Assembly (NCBI GenBank): GCA_023450745.1
Contig: JAEXGR010000023.1
Location: forward strand, 1 to 64,000
Source: Synergistota bacterium
GTDB taxonomy: Bacteria; Synergistota; Synergistia; Synergistales; Synergistaceae
Length of the DNA: 64,000 nt
Direction of reading: 5' to 3'
Below, piece after piece: positions 45,263 through 53,742 of this stretch. Each line of letters opens with the position of its first letter. Within the stretch, counting starts at the first letter, position 1. A program made the translations under genes and the position numbers. The notes under the pieces were generated by a model. It worked only from the letters and a program-made list of their open reading frames with translations, had not been told where the DNA came from and searched no databases.

Positions 45263-45637
45263 TTGGCGTTGATCGAAAAACTCTGCATCATCGGGAACGC
45301 GCGGACGCAGCAGAAAAACCCTATCACCGCGCGCTTTTCGCATTTTTTTATCGTCTTCATCGTCAAGGCGGACAGCGGCAAGATCGTCGACCTTGACGTG
45401 ACGGTGATGCTGCCGGCGACCAGCAATTTCATCAAGGAACTCTTTATCGGACGTTCGCTCGCGGAGGTGGACAAAGATCTCCTGGAGCTCATCCGCGGCT
45501 CGTATCTCGCCTCCTCGCAGAAGGCTATCCAGATGGCTTATCTGGAGGCGGTGAAGAAATACCGCACTTGGCTCAGCACGCATAAGCCCGCGGGCTCCGA
45601 AGCGGCGAAAAGTACGGTTGACGGCGGGGGAAAATAA
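45263..45637 (+). CDS. DUF3870 protein
   Basis: A 124-residue protein matching the DUF3870 pattern: LCIIGNARTQQKNPITARFSHFFI at the N-terminus, the strand DLDVTVMLPATSNFIKELFIG, and SYLASSQKAIQMAYLEAVKKY at the C-terminal end. The family is small, cytoplasmic and of unknown role; it is often near amino-acid metabolism and transport genes. The start is TTG at 45263 with AAGGAGG at 45250-45256. It lies upstream of a YfcC transporter and an M20 hydrolase on the same strand. Confidence 0.8.
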   Translation: MALIEKLCIIGNARTQQKNPITARFSHFFIVFIVKADSGKIVDLDVTVMLPATSNFIKELFIGRSLAEVDKDLLELIRGSYLASSQKAIQMAYLEAVKKYRTWLSTHKPAGSEAAKSTVDGGGK

Positions 45638-45710
45638 TATATAATCATGCACACGGAAGACCGCTTGACGGCTCTTCATAAATAAAACTGTATAACGACT
45701 GCCTTGTCAG

Positions 45711-45801
45711 TTGACCTGCGCGCCCAGCGTGGGGATATAATCTGCGAGACCCAGCCAAATTAACGCCGGCAGGCGTTTAGTTTGTGCTGGGTCTCTTTTT
45801 T
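45711..45801 (+). promoter_or_regulatory. Promoter-like boxes followed at once by a terminator-type hairpin
   Basis: TTGACC (45711) and TATAAT (45736-45741) are 19 bases apart. The hairpin GAGACCCAGC (45746-45755) with GCTGGGTCTC (45786-45795), plus an inner AACGCC-GGCA-GGCGTT stem, is followed by six T. It is either the DUF3870 terminator, an attenuator for the YfcC gene, or a very short RNA. Confidence 0.5.
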
Positions 45802-45871
45802 GTGGGTTATAGAACCTCCGCGGAAGCGCGCGGCGGCCGGCCAAGGCGGCGCGAAAGGAAGTTATGAAAAA

Positions 45872-47266
45872 ATGAAACCAAACGCCAGATTCAAAATGCC
45901 GCACACCTACGTCCTGCTCTTTTACATCGTCGCGGCGGCCTGCCTGCTGACCTGGATTATTCCGGCGGGGCAGTTCCAGTATCAGTCGGTCGACGTAAAC
46001 GGCACGGTGAGGAACATCGTCGTCCCCGGCTCCTTCCGCTATCTCACCGATTCGCGCCCCGTCGGCCTCTTGGGCTTTTTCAGCTCCTTCCAGCGCGGCA
46101 TCATCGAAGTGGCGGACCTCGTGGCGCTCATCTTCATCGTCAACGCCGCCTTTGCCGTCGTCATCAAGACCGGCTCTTTTGAGAAGATGCTGGGAACGCT
46201 GCTGCGAAAGCTCGAGGGGCGTGAAAACATCGTCGTCGTCATCTTCTACCTCTTCTTCGCGCTCGGTGCGAGCCTCTTCGGCATGTGGAACGACTTCAAC
46301 GGCATGATACCGATCATGGTGGGCGTGGGCGTGGCGATGGGCTACGACGCAATGTTCGGCTTCGCGGTCGTCATGCTCGGCATCGGGGTCGGCTTCGCCT
46401 CCGCGCTGACAAATCCCTACACTATCGTCGTGGCGCAGTCGATCGCCGGAATCCCCCTCTATTCGGGTTTCGGCATGCGCGCCGCGATCTTCGTCGTCTT
46501 TTCAGCGCTCGCCCTCTGGTGGATATTCCGCTACGGCAAACAAATAAAGAACGACCCCGCCCGCTCGCTCGTTCCGCGCGGCGAGGCGCTCTTCTCCTAT
46601 GACAGCGAGGAGCTCAAAGGGCTGCAGATGGGCGCGCGCGAGTCCGCCGCGCTCGCGGTGATCTTCGCGAGCCTCGCCCTCATCTTCTACGGCTGCCTGT
46701 ACCAAGGCTGGGGCAACACCCAGCTGACGGCGATATTCCTGCTGATGGGAATCGCCGTCGCCCTCATCTTCGGCTGGAGCGCCGACAAGATCGCGGAGGA
46801 GCTGTTAGCCGGAGCCCGCGCCATCGTCTTCGGCGCGCTGATCGTCGGCGTGGCGCGCGCGATCCTCGTCGTCATGCGCGAGGGGCATATCATCGACACG
46901 ATCATCAACTTTATGGCGAACCTGATAGAGGGCACGCCGCCCATCGTCGCCGCCGAGGGGATGCTCTTCATACAGACCCTGATAAACTTCGCCATCCCCT
47001 CCGGCAGCGGCCAGGCGGCGACGATCATCCCGATAATGGCGCCGCTCGGCGACGTAGCAGGACTCTCGCGCGAGGTGACGGTGCTCGCCTTCCAGCTCGG
47101 AGACGGCTTCTCAAACCTGCTCTGGCCGACCTGCGGCATCGCCACCGGCTGCGGCATCGCGGGCATCTCGCTCGCGAAATGGTGGAAGTTTTTTCTCAAG
47201 CTCTTCGGCATCATGTGGCTTGCGATGATGCTCTTCGTCGCCGCAGCGGTGCTGATTAAGTTTTAA
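45872..47266 (+). CDS. YfcC-family transporter
   Basis: A 464-residue membrane protein with about twelve to thirteen segments. MPHTYVLLFYIVAAACLLTWIIPAGQF is the typical YfcC start, and the N-terminal loop with VPGSF is also characteristic. NFAIPSGSGQAATIIPIMAPLGD and LGDGFSNLLWPTCG are the conserved ion-transporter-type hairpin motifs. The family is thought to carry C4-dicarboxylates, amino acids or small peptides. ATG at 45872 is preferred over the upstream GTG/TTG frame that overlaps the leader hairpin. It is followed after 14 bases by an M20 hydrolase, so uptake of an N-acyl or dipeptide-like substrate and its hydrolysis are probably linked. Confidence 0.82.
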   Translation: MKPNARFKMPHTYVLLFYIVAAACLLTWIIPAGQFQYQSVDVNGTVRNIVVPGSFRYLTDSRPVGLLGFFSSFQRGIIEVADLVALIFIVNAAFAVVIKTGSFEKMLGTLLRKLEGRENIVVVIFYLFFALGASLFGMWNDFNGMIPIMVGVGVAMGYDAMFGFAVVMLGIGVGFASALTNPYTIVVAQSIAGIPLYSGFGMRAAIFVVFSALALWWIFRYGKQIKNDPARSLVPRGEALFSYDSEELKGLQMGARESAALAVIFASLALIFYGCLYQGWGNTQLTAIFLLMGIAVALIFGWSADKIAEELLAGARAIVFGALIVGVARAILVVMREGHIIDTIINFMANLIEGTPPIVAAEGMLFIQTLINFAIPSGSGQAATIIPIMAPLGDVAGLSREVTVLAFQLGDGFSNLLWPTCGIATGCGIAGISLAKWWKFFLKLFGIMWLAMMLFVAAAVLIKF

Positions 47267-47280
47267 AGGGGCGGGAGATC

Positions 47281-48459
47281 ATGGACATCAGAGAAAAAAT
47301 CGCAAAAATACTGCCGGAGATCACGGCCTTTCGGCGCGCGCTGCATGAATATCCCGACCTCTCGGGAGAGGAGGGACCGACTTGCGCGCGCATCACAGAG
47401 GTTCTGCGGCGGCACGGCATCGCGCACCGGCTGCTGCTTGACGGCACGGCGGTCGCGGCGGCGGTCGGCTCCCGCGAAGGCGGCAGGACGGTCGCGCTGC
47501 GCGCCGACATTGACGCGCTGCCGCTGACGGAGGAGACGGGGCTGCCCTTCGCCTCCCAAAGGCCCGGCGTGATGCACGCCTGCGGACACGACGTCCACGC
47601 CGCCATAGCGCTCGGCGCGGCGCTCCTGCTCAAGGAACGCGAGCCAGAGCTGCCGGGAATGGTAAAGATCTTCTTCCAGCCCGCCGAAGAGGGGACGGGC
47701 GGAGCGGAGCGCATGATCGCGGCGGGCTGCCTCGACTCGCCCCGCGTCAGCCACGTGCTCGGGCTCCACGTCAACCCCGCCATTCCCGCCGGCAAGGCGG
47801 CCTTCAAATTCGGCAAGATGCACGCCGCCTCCGATGAATTCACGCTCGTCCTGCACGGGCGCGGCTGCCACGGCGCGCACCCCGAGGAGGGCTGCGACGC
47901 GGTGGCGATGGCCGGACAGCTAATCACGGCGCTCCAGAATATCACAAGCCGCAGCCTCTCGCCGCTGGAGCCGGCGGTGGTCACCGTGGGAAAGATCACG
48001 GGCGGCACGAAGGGAAATATCATCGCCGACCGCGTCGAGATGACGGGCATCATGCGCTCGCTCAGCGAAAATACGCGCCAGCTGCTGCGCCGCCGCGTTA
48101 AGGAGACCGCGGATGGCGTAGCGCACGCCTTCGGCGGCCGGGCGGAGCTGATTCTGCGCCCAAGCTACGGCGCGCTGATAAACGACGACGCCGTGACGGA
48201 AAGGGCCGCCAGCGCCGCGCGCGCGGCGCTGGGCGCGGAAAATGTCATTATTAAAAAAGAACCGACTTTAGGCACGGAAGACTTTTCATACTTCGCCGCG
48301 GCACGCCCCTCCTGTTTCTATGAACTGGGCTGCGGCTTTTCGGACAGAGAGACAAACTTTCCCCTGCACAGCGCAAGGTTTGAGGCGAACGAACGCTGCA
48401 TAACGACCGGCGTCGAGCTTCAGCTTCGAGGGGCGCTCGCGCTGCTGAACGACAACTGA
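47281..48459 (+). CDS. M20-family amidohydrolase (N-acyl-amino acid hydrolase type)
   Basis: A 392-residue metal-dependent hydrolase. ALRADIDALPLTEETGLPF is the first metal region, CGHDVHAAIALGAALLLKE gives the metal histidine and aspartate, and FFQPAEEGTGGAERMI carries the catalytic glutamate pair. PTLGTEDFSYFA near the C-terminus provides the last ligand. The sequence fits the hippurate/IAA-amino acid/N-acetyl-diaminopimelate hydrolase branch. A GGGGCGGGAG Shine-Dalgarno lies before the ATG. It is co-transcribed with the YfcC transporter. Exact acyl group is unknown. Confidence 0.88.
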   Translation: MDIREKIAKILPEITAFRRALHEYPDLSGEEGPTCARITEVLRRHGIAHRLLLDGTAVAAAVGSREGGRTVALRADIDALPLTEETGLPFASQRPGVMHACGHDVHAAIALGAALLLKEREPELPGMVKIFFQPAEEGTGGAERMIAAGCLDSPRVSHVLGLHVNPAIPAGKAAFKFGKMHAASDEFTLVLHGRGCHGAHPEEGCDAVAMAGQLITALQNITSRSLSPLEPAVVTVGKITGGTKGNIIADRVEMTGIMRSLSENTRQLLRRRVKETADGVAHAFGGRAELILRPSYGALINDDAVTERAASAARAALGAENVIIKKEPTLGTEDFSYFAAARPSCFYELGCGFSDRETNFPLHSARFEANERCITTGVELQLRGALALLNDN

Positions 48460-48492
48460 TCCCGGCGGCCTGACAGACGGGAACAGAGAGGA

Positions 48493-48538
48493 AAAGAGGC
48501 TTTTCGCGAACCAGGCGGGAGCCTCTTTGCTCGTTTTT
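48493..48538. terminator. Terminator between M20 hydrolase and sirtuin
   Basis: AAAGAGGC (48493-48500) pairs with GCCTCTTT (48521-48528), and a six-T run follows at 48534. It separates convergent genes. Confidence 0.6.
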
Positions 48539-49447
48539 TCATTTACCGCTCCGTGTAATTTCGCCAGCGGCGCGGCCACTCACGGCGGCCAGCAACGGCG
48601 CGATGTCGCCGTCCGCGCAGAGCGCGCGGTCGCCCAGCCCTTTAGGGACGAAGGCCTCGCCGCGGTTCGCGCAGACATAGAGCGAATTAGAGTTAGCCAA
48701 CGCCATCCGCCAGAAGGGATATTTTATGATCCCGGGGGTGTTGCCGCCCACGCCGAGTTCGAGGAATACCACGCGCGAGCCCTCCGTGCGCCGCAAAAAG
48801 GCCAGGTAACGCGCCTTTGCCGCGTGCCAGGCCGCGTCTTCGACAAAGGCGCCGTCGACGCGGAGGTTCATGGTCAGCGGCGCGCCGCAGCGCGGGCAGC
48901 GGGGAACGAGCGCCGCCGGCACGCGCATCTCCCGCTGCGCGGCGAGCATTTGCCGCACCGCCGCCTCGTTGCCATAGGTCGTATTATGGCAGGGGCGCGA
49001 ACACTGCCAAAGTCCGTAATCGCCCTGCGTGGGAAAGAGGCGCTCCTCCTCAAAGCCCGCGTCGGCAAAGAGATGGTCGACGTTCGTCGTTAAGACAAAA
49101 TAATCCCTCTCCCGCACCGCCGCCAGCAGATCTTTATAGGGCCGGCCCACCGGCCGGTCATAGCGGTTGAGATAAATGTGGCGGCTCCAATAGGCCCAGT
49201 GCTCCTCAAGCGAGGCATAGCGGTGAAAGGCCGCCGAATACATGTCGGTAAAGCCGTATTTCGCGATAAAGTCGGCAAAGCGGCGCTCAAAGCGCGGCCC
49301 GGAATAGACGAGCCCCGCCGCAGCGGAGAGGCCGGAACCGGCGCCCACGAGGACGGCCTCCGCGCCCGCCAACGCCTCCCGCAACCGCCCCGCGGGTTCA
49401 GCGCAGCAATTCCGCGTATATTCTGCGGTCGATATCCTTGAATACAT
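48539..49447 (-). CDS. SirTM-type sirtuin (macrodomain-linked)
   Basis: A 302-residue sirtuin. The NAD loop is LVGAGSGLSAAAGL near residue 33. VLTTNVDHLFADAGF follows, and GDYGLWQCSRPCHNTTY holds the region of the usual catalytic histidine, altered as in the M-class. A zinc pair is in CPRCGAPL, and LGVGGNTPGIIKYPF is the C-terminal NAD block. The sequence fits the M-class sirtuins that act as protein ADP-ribosyltransferases rather than deacylases. The start overlaps the macrodomain gene by 50 bases, so the exact start is uncertain. The lipoate-ligase and GcvH-like partners known from Gram-positive operons are absent here. Confidence 0.8.
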   Translation of the reverse strand: MYSRISTAEYTRNCCAEPAGRLREALAGAEAVLVGAGSGLSAAAGLVYSGPRFERRFADFIAKYGFTDMYSAAFHRYASLEEHWAYWSRHIYLNRYDRPVGRPYKDLLAAVRERDYFVLTTNVDHLFADAGFEEERLFPTQGDYGLWQCSRPCHNTTYGNEAAVRQMLAAQREMRVPAALVPRCPRCGAPLTMNLRVDGAFVEDAAWHAAKARYLAFLRRTEGSRVVFLELGVGGNTPGIIKYPFWRMALANSNSLYVCANRGEAFVPKGLGDRALCADGDIAPLLAAVSGRAAGEITRSGK

Positions 49448-50174
49448 TAAAAATCACCCTCATCTCCGCCTTCTCTTCTCTGAGAAACGCCCGCACCGCC
49501 GCCACCGCGATCTCCGCCGCCGCTTCGTTGGGGAAACGGAACTCTCCCGTCGAAATACAGCAGAAGGCGACGCTCCGCAGTTTATTTTCTTTCGCAAGCT
49601 TCAGGCAGGAACGGTAGCAGGAGGCCAGCTCGGCGCGGTCCCGCCGCGTCGGCGCGCCTCCTGCTATCGGGCCGACGGTGTGGAGGACATAGCGGCTCGG
49701 GAGGTTGAAGGCGGGGGTGATCTTCGCGCCGCCCGCCGGCTCCTCGCGCCCCTGCCGCCTCATAATCTCATGGCAGGCGAGCCGCAGCTGGATGCCCGCG
49801 TATGTGTGTATCGCGTTGTCTATACAGCGGTGGCAGGGCACGAAACAGCCGAGCAGCGCGCTGTTGGCGGCGTTGACGACGGCGTCCGCCGCAAGCGTCG
49901 TGATATCGCCCTGCCAAAGGCAGATATCGCCTTCCGCGGCCGGCGCCAGCGCCTCCGCCGCTGCGGTCCCCCGGGCCCGCAGCGCTTCCGCGAGATACGC
50001 GTCCTGCACCGCCAGCAGCCTTTCGCCGGCGGGCCGCGGCGGGCGCAGGTTGAAGAGCGCGCGGAGCAGCCTCTTTTTCTCTCCCGTTTCCGCGGGAATT
50101 TTTAAACCGGCGTACCGCGGCTCTTCCGCCGCTAAGGCCTCGATAAGATAGTCAAGCCGCTCTTCCTGCGTCAT
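49398..50174 (-). CDS. Zinc-containing macrodomain ADP-ribosyl hydrolase
   Basis: A 258-residue protein. An N-terminal helical region of about 80 residues precedes a macrodomain. GDITTLAADAVVNAANSALLGC (88-110) is the ADP-ribose loop. CFVPCHRCIDNAIHTYAG supplies cysteines at 110, 114 and 117 and histidines at 115 and 123, the zinc-site pattern of SirTM-linked macrodomains. VLHTVGPIAGG and FCCISTGEFRFP complete the fold. It should remove ADP-ribose put on by the adjacent sirtuin. It lies upstream of and overlaps the sirtuin gene, making a matched writer-eraser pair. Confidence 0.88.
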   Translation of the reverse strand: MTQEERLDYLIEALAAEEPRYAGLKIPAETGEKKRLLRALFNLRPPRPAGERLLAVQDAYLAEALRARGTAAAEALAPAAEGDICLWQGDITTLAADAVVNAANSALLGCFVPCHRCIDNAIHTYAGIQLRLACHEIMRRQGREEPAGGAKITPAFNLPSRYVLHTVGPIAGGAPTRRDRAELASCYRSCLKLAKENKLRSVAFCCISTGEFRFPNEAAAEIAVAAVRAFLREEKAEMRVIFNVFKDIDRRIYAELLR

Positions 50175-50206
50175 AGTTTTCCTCCCCGGCCGCCGTTCTT
50201 CGTTCG

Positions 50207-51004
50207 CTAATTGAAGAAGAAGCGCGCCGTCATCTCAAGATAATTCTCACCGCCGTAGTTTCCGTAGCGTCCTTTGACCGCGGCTTTGAAGCCCTCCGCG
50301 TCGGCGCAGCCGGCGGCGATCTCCGTCAGCGCCTCCAGGTAGGCGATCTTCGTCTCGACATCTTTCAGGTCCTCGGGCGTATAGTGAGAGGTGAGCACCA
50401 GCCGGTATCCTTTCGCGAGGAAGCCCTTGAGCTGCCCGATCATCGCCCCGGCGTGCGCCGCGCCCGCCACGATAGAGTGGCAGTCGTGGCCGAGCATGTG
50501 AGTATAAACGGCGTCGATCTCCGGTATCTCGATGTCAAAGGCCTCGTGCGTGGGAATGATATTGAAGCGGATGCCGCCGATCGTGACCTCGCCGGGCTCG
50601 ATATAATCCGTCACCTGGTGGACGGCGTTGTCGAAGGCCGCGCCAAAGGCCTCTGTGAAGCTGTCGATGAGCGCCCGGCCGCCGCCGCGGTGTCCGTATT
50701 CGCAGGCCCGCTTCGTCGCGTAGCGCTTGGCGCCGGAGAGAAAGCCGCCGCCCCCCATGTGATAGGCGAGCAGCAATCCCGCGACCGCAAGCCCGGTGCC
50801 GGCGATATATTCCTCCAGCTCCCCTTCGTTGTCAAAGAAGCAGGGAGATTCGATAACGACGGCCTGACCGCCCTTTTCGACAACGAACACTTCGTCTGCG
50901 AGAAAATCGTTGGTCCGGTAGGCGTGAAGCTTCACGCCGCCAAAGTCATAAAGGTTCACCTCGCCTTTAGCGAGAGAGATTTTTTCAAAACTGTTTTTGT
51001 TCAT
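50207..51004 (-). CDS. Metallo-beta-lactamase-fold protein with degenerate metal site
   Basis: A 265-residue protein. The fold is suggested by VNLYDFGGVKLHAYRTNDFLADEVFVVEKGGQAVVIESP (N-terminal strands) and by LLLAYHMGGGGFLSG, which stands where MBL proteins have THxHxDH. Most metal ligands there are missing. IIPTHEAFDIEIPEIDAVYTHMLGHDCHSIV and VLTSHYTPEDLKDVETKI contain later histidines and aspartates that are retained. It may bind one metal or none. Function is unknown. It lies 33 bases upstream of the macrodomain gene on the same strand and may share its transcript. Confidence 0.6.
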   Translation of the reverse strand: MNKNSFEKISLAKGEVNLYDFGGVKLHAYRTNDFLADEVFVVEKGGQAVVIESPCFFDNEGELEEYIAGTGLAVAGLLLAYHMGGGGFLSGAKRYATKRACEYGHRGGGRALIDSFTEAFGAAFDNAVHQVTDYIEPGEVTIGGIRFNIIPTHEAFDIEIPEIDAVYTHMLGHDCHSIVAGAAHAGAMIGQLKGFLAKGYRLVLTSHYTPEDLKDVETKIAYLEALTEIAAGCADAEGFKAAVKGRYGNYGGENYLEMTARFFFN

Positions 51005-51125
51005 TTCGGGTTCCTCCTAGTCGTCTCAGTCGTTCCGGCCCGCGCCGGAGTGTGACTATAAGATAACCCGACAAGTTTCTTTAGTAAAGTAAGCACAATG
51101 TTGTGCTGTAGTTACCTTTTAGATA

Positions 51126-52484
51126 CTAACAAGCGCTGGACAGCCTTTCTCGCTCTCCGCACGGGCTTATGAGCAGCCGCAATGTGAAGACGGCGCCGTC
51201 CGCGCCGTTCTCCGCCGTCACCCGCGCCGCGTGAATGTCGGCAATCTGCCTCACTAGCGCAAGGCCGAGGCCAAGGCCGCCGCCAGAACGCGATTTTTCC
51301 AGACGGTAAAAGCGGTTCCAGATCTTTTCCAGCTCCTCGGGGGGAATGCCCGCGCCGTTATCGGAGACCACAAGCCGCGCCACAATCCCCTCGCGGCGAA
51401 GGACCACGCGCACTCGGCCGCCGCCATACTTGAAGGCGTTCTCCAGCAGGTTGCCGATCAGCCGCGAGATGAGCGCCACGTCGAAATCGGCGTAGATTCC
51501 CGCCTCAATCTCCGTCTCCAAGTCGGCCTCCCGCCAGAGAAGCCGGCTCTCACGGCAAACGACGCTTACGAGCTCGCTCAAGTCGGCGTGTTCAAAGGAA
51601 GCCTTCACCGTTCCCTGTTCGAGGCGCGTTATCTGCAGCAGCGCGCCGATGAGCTTCGACATCTTGAGCGCCTGGCGTCTGATCGCCGCAATCCCCTCCG
51701 CGTATTCCGCCTCCGTGCGCCCGTCCCCCGCCAGCGACTCGCACTGCGCGAGGATGACCGCCGTCGGCGTGCGCAGCTCGTGAGAGGCGTCGGAGGTAAA
51801 CTGCTTCTCCGCTTCGAAGGAGGCCTCCAGCCGCCGGAACATGTTGTCAAAGGAGGAGGCGATGCGGTGGATCTCGTCGCCGCGCGGCGGCAGGCCGATA
51901 CGCGCCGAGAGGTCGCGTCCCTCGCTGATTGCGTCCGCCGCGGCGATGATCTTGTCTATCGGGCGAAAGGCGCGCCGGGCGATCAGATAGCCGCCCCCCG
52001 CGGCGAGCAGGACGAAAAGCGGCAGGATCAGGAAGGCAAGCCGCGCGGCGATCAGCGGAAAGCCGCCGGCCGCCGCCGCGGGGAGCACCCCCCGCAGCCA
52101 CAGCCCGCCGGCCGCGCGGCGGTCGTAAAGGTAAAAATCGCCGCCGGGGCAGGCGACGAGATAGGGCTCTCCCTCCAAAAAGGGCTCGTGAGGATTAAAA
52201 CCGGGCGGCACGCGCCCACGAAGCAGCGCGCCAGCCTCCGAATAGATCAGTGTGTAGGCGCCGCTCGCGTAAGGCTCAAAATCACCGTCGACGTCAAGCC
52301 CCTCCGGCCCATACACGACCTCTCCGGCGTTGTCATCCACCATTTCAACGAAGCGGCTAAGAGAATGCGCCTCCATCAGCGAACCGCCCACCATGATGAC
52401 GAAGCCGAGCGAGGCGGCCGTGATAAGCAGCATCAGCAGCGTGAACCAGACCGTGATGCGCGCTTTCACCGAAAGGCTCTTCAT
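51126..52484 (-). CDS. Sensor histidine kinase (OmpR-type partner)
   Basis: A 452-residue membrane kinase. Two membrane segments (about residues 8-30 and 158-178) flank an extracytoplasmic region of about 125 residues. A HAMP domain follows, then HisKA with DASHELRTPTAVILAQ (phospho-accepting His), and HATPase_c with NLLENAFKYGGG (N box), VSDNGAGIPPEELEKIW (G1) and GGLGLGLALVRQIADIH (G2). It overlaps the response regulator by four bases. A PepSY protein gene lies just upstream in the same direction, so the pair may respond to envelope or metal stress. Confidence 0.9.
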   Translation of the reverse strand: MKSLSVKARITVWFTLLMLLITAASLGFVIMVGGSLMEAHSLSRFVEMVDDNAGEVVYGPEGLDVDGDFEPYASGAYTLIYSEAGALLRGRVPPGFNPHEPFLEGEPYLVACPGGDFYLYDRRAAGGLWLRGVLPAAAAGGFPLIAARLAFLILPLFVLLAAGGGYLIARRAFRPIDKIIAAADAISEGRDLSARIGLPPRGDEIHRIASSFDNMFRRLEASFEAEKQFTSDASHELRTPTAVILAQCESLAGDGRTEAEYAEGIAAIRRQALKMSKLIGALLQITRLEQGTVKASFEHADLSELVSVVCRESRLLWREADLETEIEAGIYADFDVALISRLIGNLLENAFKYGGGRVRVVLRREGIVARLVVSDNGAGIPPEELEKIWNRFYRLEKSRSGGGLGLGLALVRQIADIHAARVTAENGADGAVFTLRLLISPCGERERLSSAC

Positions 52485-53155
52485 TCAGGCTCCTTCAGCG
52501 TCCAGCCCGCGCCCCATACCGTGTGGAGCAGCTTCTTGTCAAAGCCGTCGTCGATCTTTTTCCGCAGATAGCTTATATAGACGTCGACGACATTCGAGCC
52601 GCCATCGTAATCATAATTCCAGACATTGTTCTCGATGCGCTCGCGCGAGAGCACCGCGCCGCTGTTTTTCAGTAAAAATTCCAGGATGGCAAACTCTTTC
52701 GCGGAGAGGGAAAGCTCCCGCCCCTCGCGAAAGACGCGGCGCGAGACGGTGTCCAGCGTGAGCCCGCCTACCTCCAGAACGGTGTTCTTCGTCCACGCGT
52801 ATTTGCGCGTGATCGCCCTGACGCGGGCCAGCAGCTCGGGAAAGGCGAAGGGCTTGATCAGATAGTCGTCAGCGCCCAGATCAAGCCCCTTGACCCGGTC
52901 GTCGACGCTGTCGAGGGCGGTCAGGAAGAGCACCGGCGTGGGCCGTCCCTCCGCGCGCATCCGCCGGACGACCTCGTGTCCGCTCATGACGGGCATCATT
53001 ACGTCCAGGACGACGGCGTCATACTCCGCGGCGCGAATAAAATCCAGCGCCTCGCCGCCGTTATAGCAGCGGTCCACACCGTAGCCCGCCTCCGCGAGAG
53101 ACTTCGCGATGAGGCGGTTCAGGTCCCTTTCGTCTTCTGCGACAAGTATCCTCAT
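52481..53155 (-). CDS. OmpR/PhoB-family response regulator
   Basis: A 224-residue protein. The receiver domain has the acidic pair in AEDERD (residues 6-11), phospho-acceptor D51 in DAVVLDVMMPVMSG, the conserved threonine in FLTALD, and the lysine in DYLIKPF. A C-terminal winged helix (trans_reg_C) ends with NVVDVYISYLRKKID and LHTVWGAGWTL. It is co-transcribed with the downstream kinase. Targets are unknown; the adjacent PepSY gene is a candidate. Confidence 0.92.
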   Translation of the reverse strand: MRILVAEDERDLNRLIAKSLAEAGYGVDRCYNGGEALDFIRAAEYDAVVLDVMMPVMSGHEVVRRMRAEGRPTPVLFLTALDSVDDRVKGLDLGADDYLIKPFAFPELLARVRAITRKYAWTKNTVLEVGGLTLDTVSRRVFREGRELSLSAKEFAILEFLLKNSGAVLSRERIENNVWNYDYDGGSNVVDVYISYLRKKIDDGFDKKLLHTVWGAGWTLKEPE

Positions 53156-53217
53156 AAAAACGTCTGCCTTTCATAGAAAAGCGGGGAGAGGCCGCGCGGC
53201 TCCTCCCCGCCGGAGTA

Positions 53218-53742
53218 TTAGTCGTCGATCTCCCACTTAAGAACTTCGCCGCTCTTCGCGTCGATCTTGAACTCGTACTCTTTCATATTATAGAATATCT
53301 CGCCTTCGTAGACCTGCATTCCGTCGTCATGGTCGAGCTTGAACTTCCGGATGTCGCTCTCCTTCGCGCCCGGCACCCGCGCAAGAGCAATGCCTTTAGC
53401 CTTCGCGTCGCCGATCACCCCCGACTGCCCCGCGCTCTGCGGCGCGCCGTGGTTCTTCACCTCGCGCGAGAACTTGAGCACCGCTCCCGTCTCCGCGTTT
53501 ATCTCATAGTCGTACTCCGTGCTGCCGACGTAAAATTCCAGCTCATATTCCGTGCGACCAAATTCCTTATCGAGCTTCATCTTCGTGAAATTGGCCTGCT
53601 GCTGCGTCACGCCCGCGTGTTTCAGGGCGATCTCCTTCGCCTTCGCCTCGCCGATCAGCTTCGCGGCTTCGGCCGAAACCGCCGCCATTCCCAGTGAAAG
53701 CGCCACCGCCGCGATCGCGGCCAAACTAACGATCTTTTTCAT
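53218..53742 (-). CDS. Exported protein with two PepSY domains
   Basis: A 174-residue protein. MKKIVSLAAIAAVALSLGMAAVSAEA is a signal peptide. Two PepSY repeats follow: LIGEAKAKEIALKHAGV...YELEFYVGSTEYDYEINAETGAVL and VIGDAKAKGIALARVPG...YEGEIFYNMKEYEFKIDAKSGEVL. PepSY domains are extracytoplasmic and thought to act as protease inhibitors. GGAGG lies upstream of the ATG. It sits 62 bases upstream of the response regulator in the same direction, a common arrangement in which the two-component system controls the PepSY gene. Confidence 0.9.
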   Translation of the reverse strand: MKKIVSLAAIAAVALSLGMAAVSAEAAKLIGEAKAKEIALKHAGVTQQQANFTKMKLDKEFGRTEYELEFYVGSTEYDYEINAETGAVLKFSREVKNHGAPQSAGQSGVIGDAKAKGIALARVPGAKESDIRKFKLDHDDGMQVYEGEIFYNMKEYEFKIDAKSGEVLKWEIDD

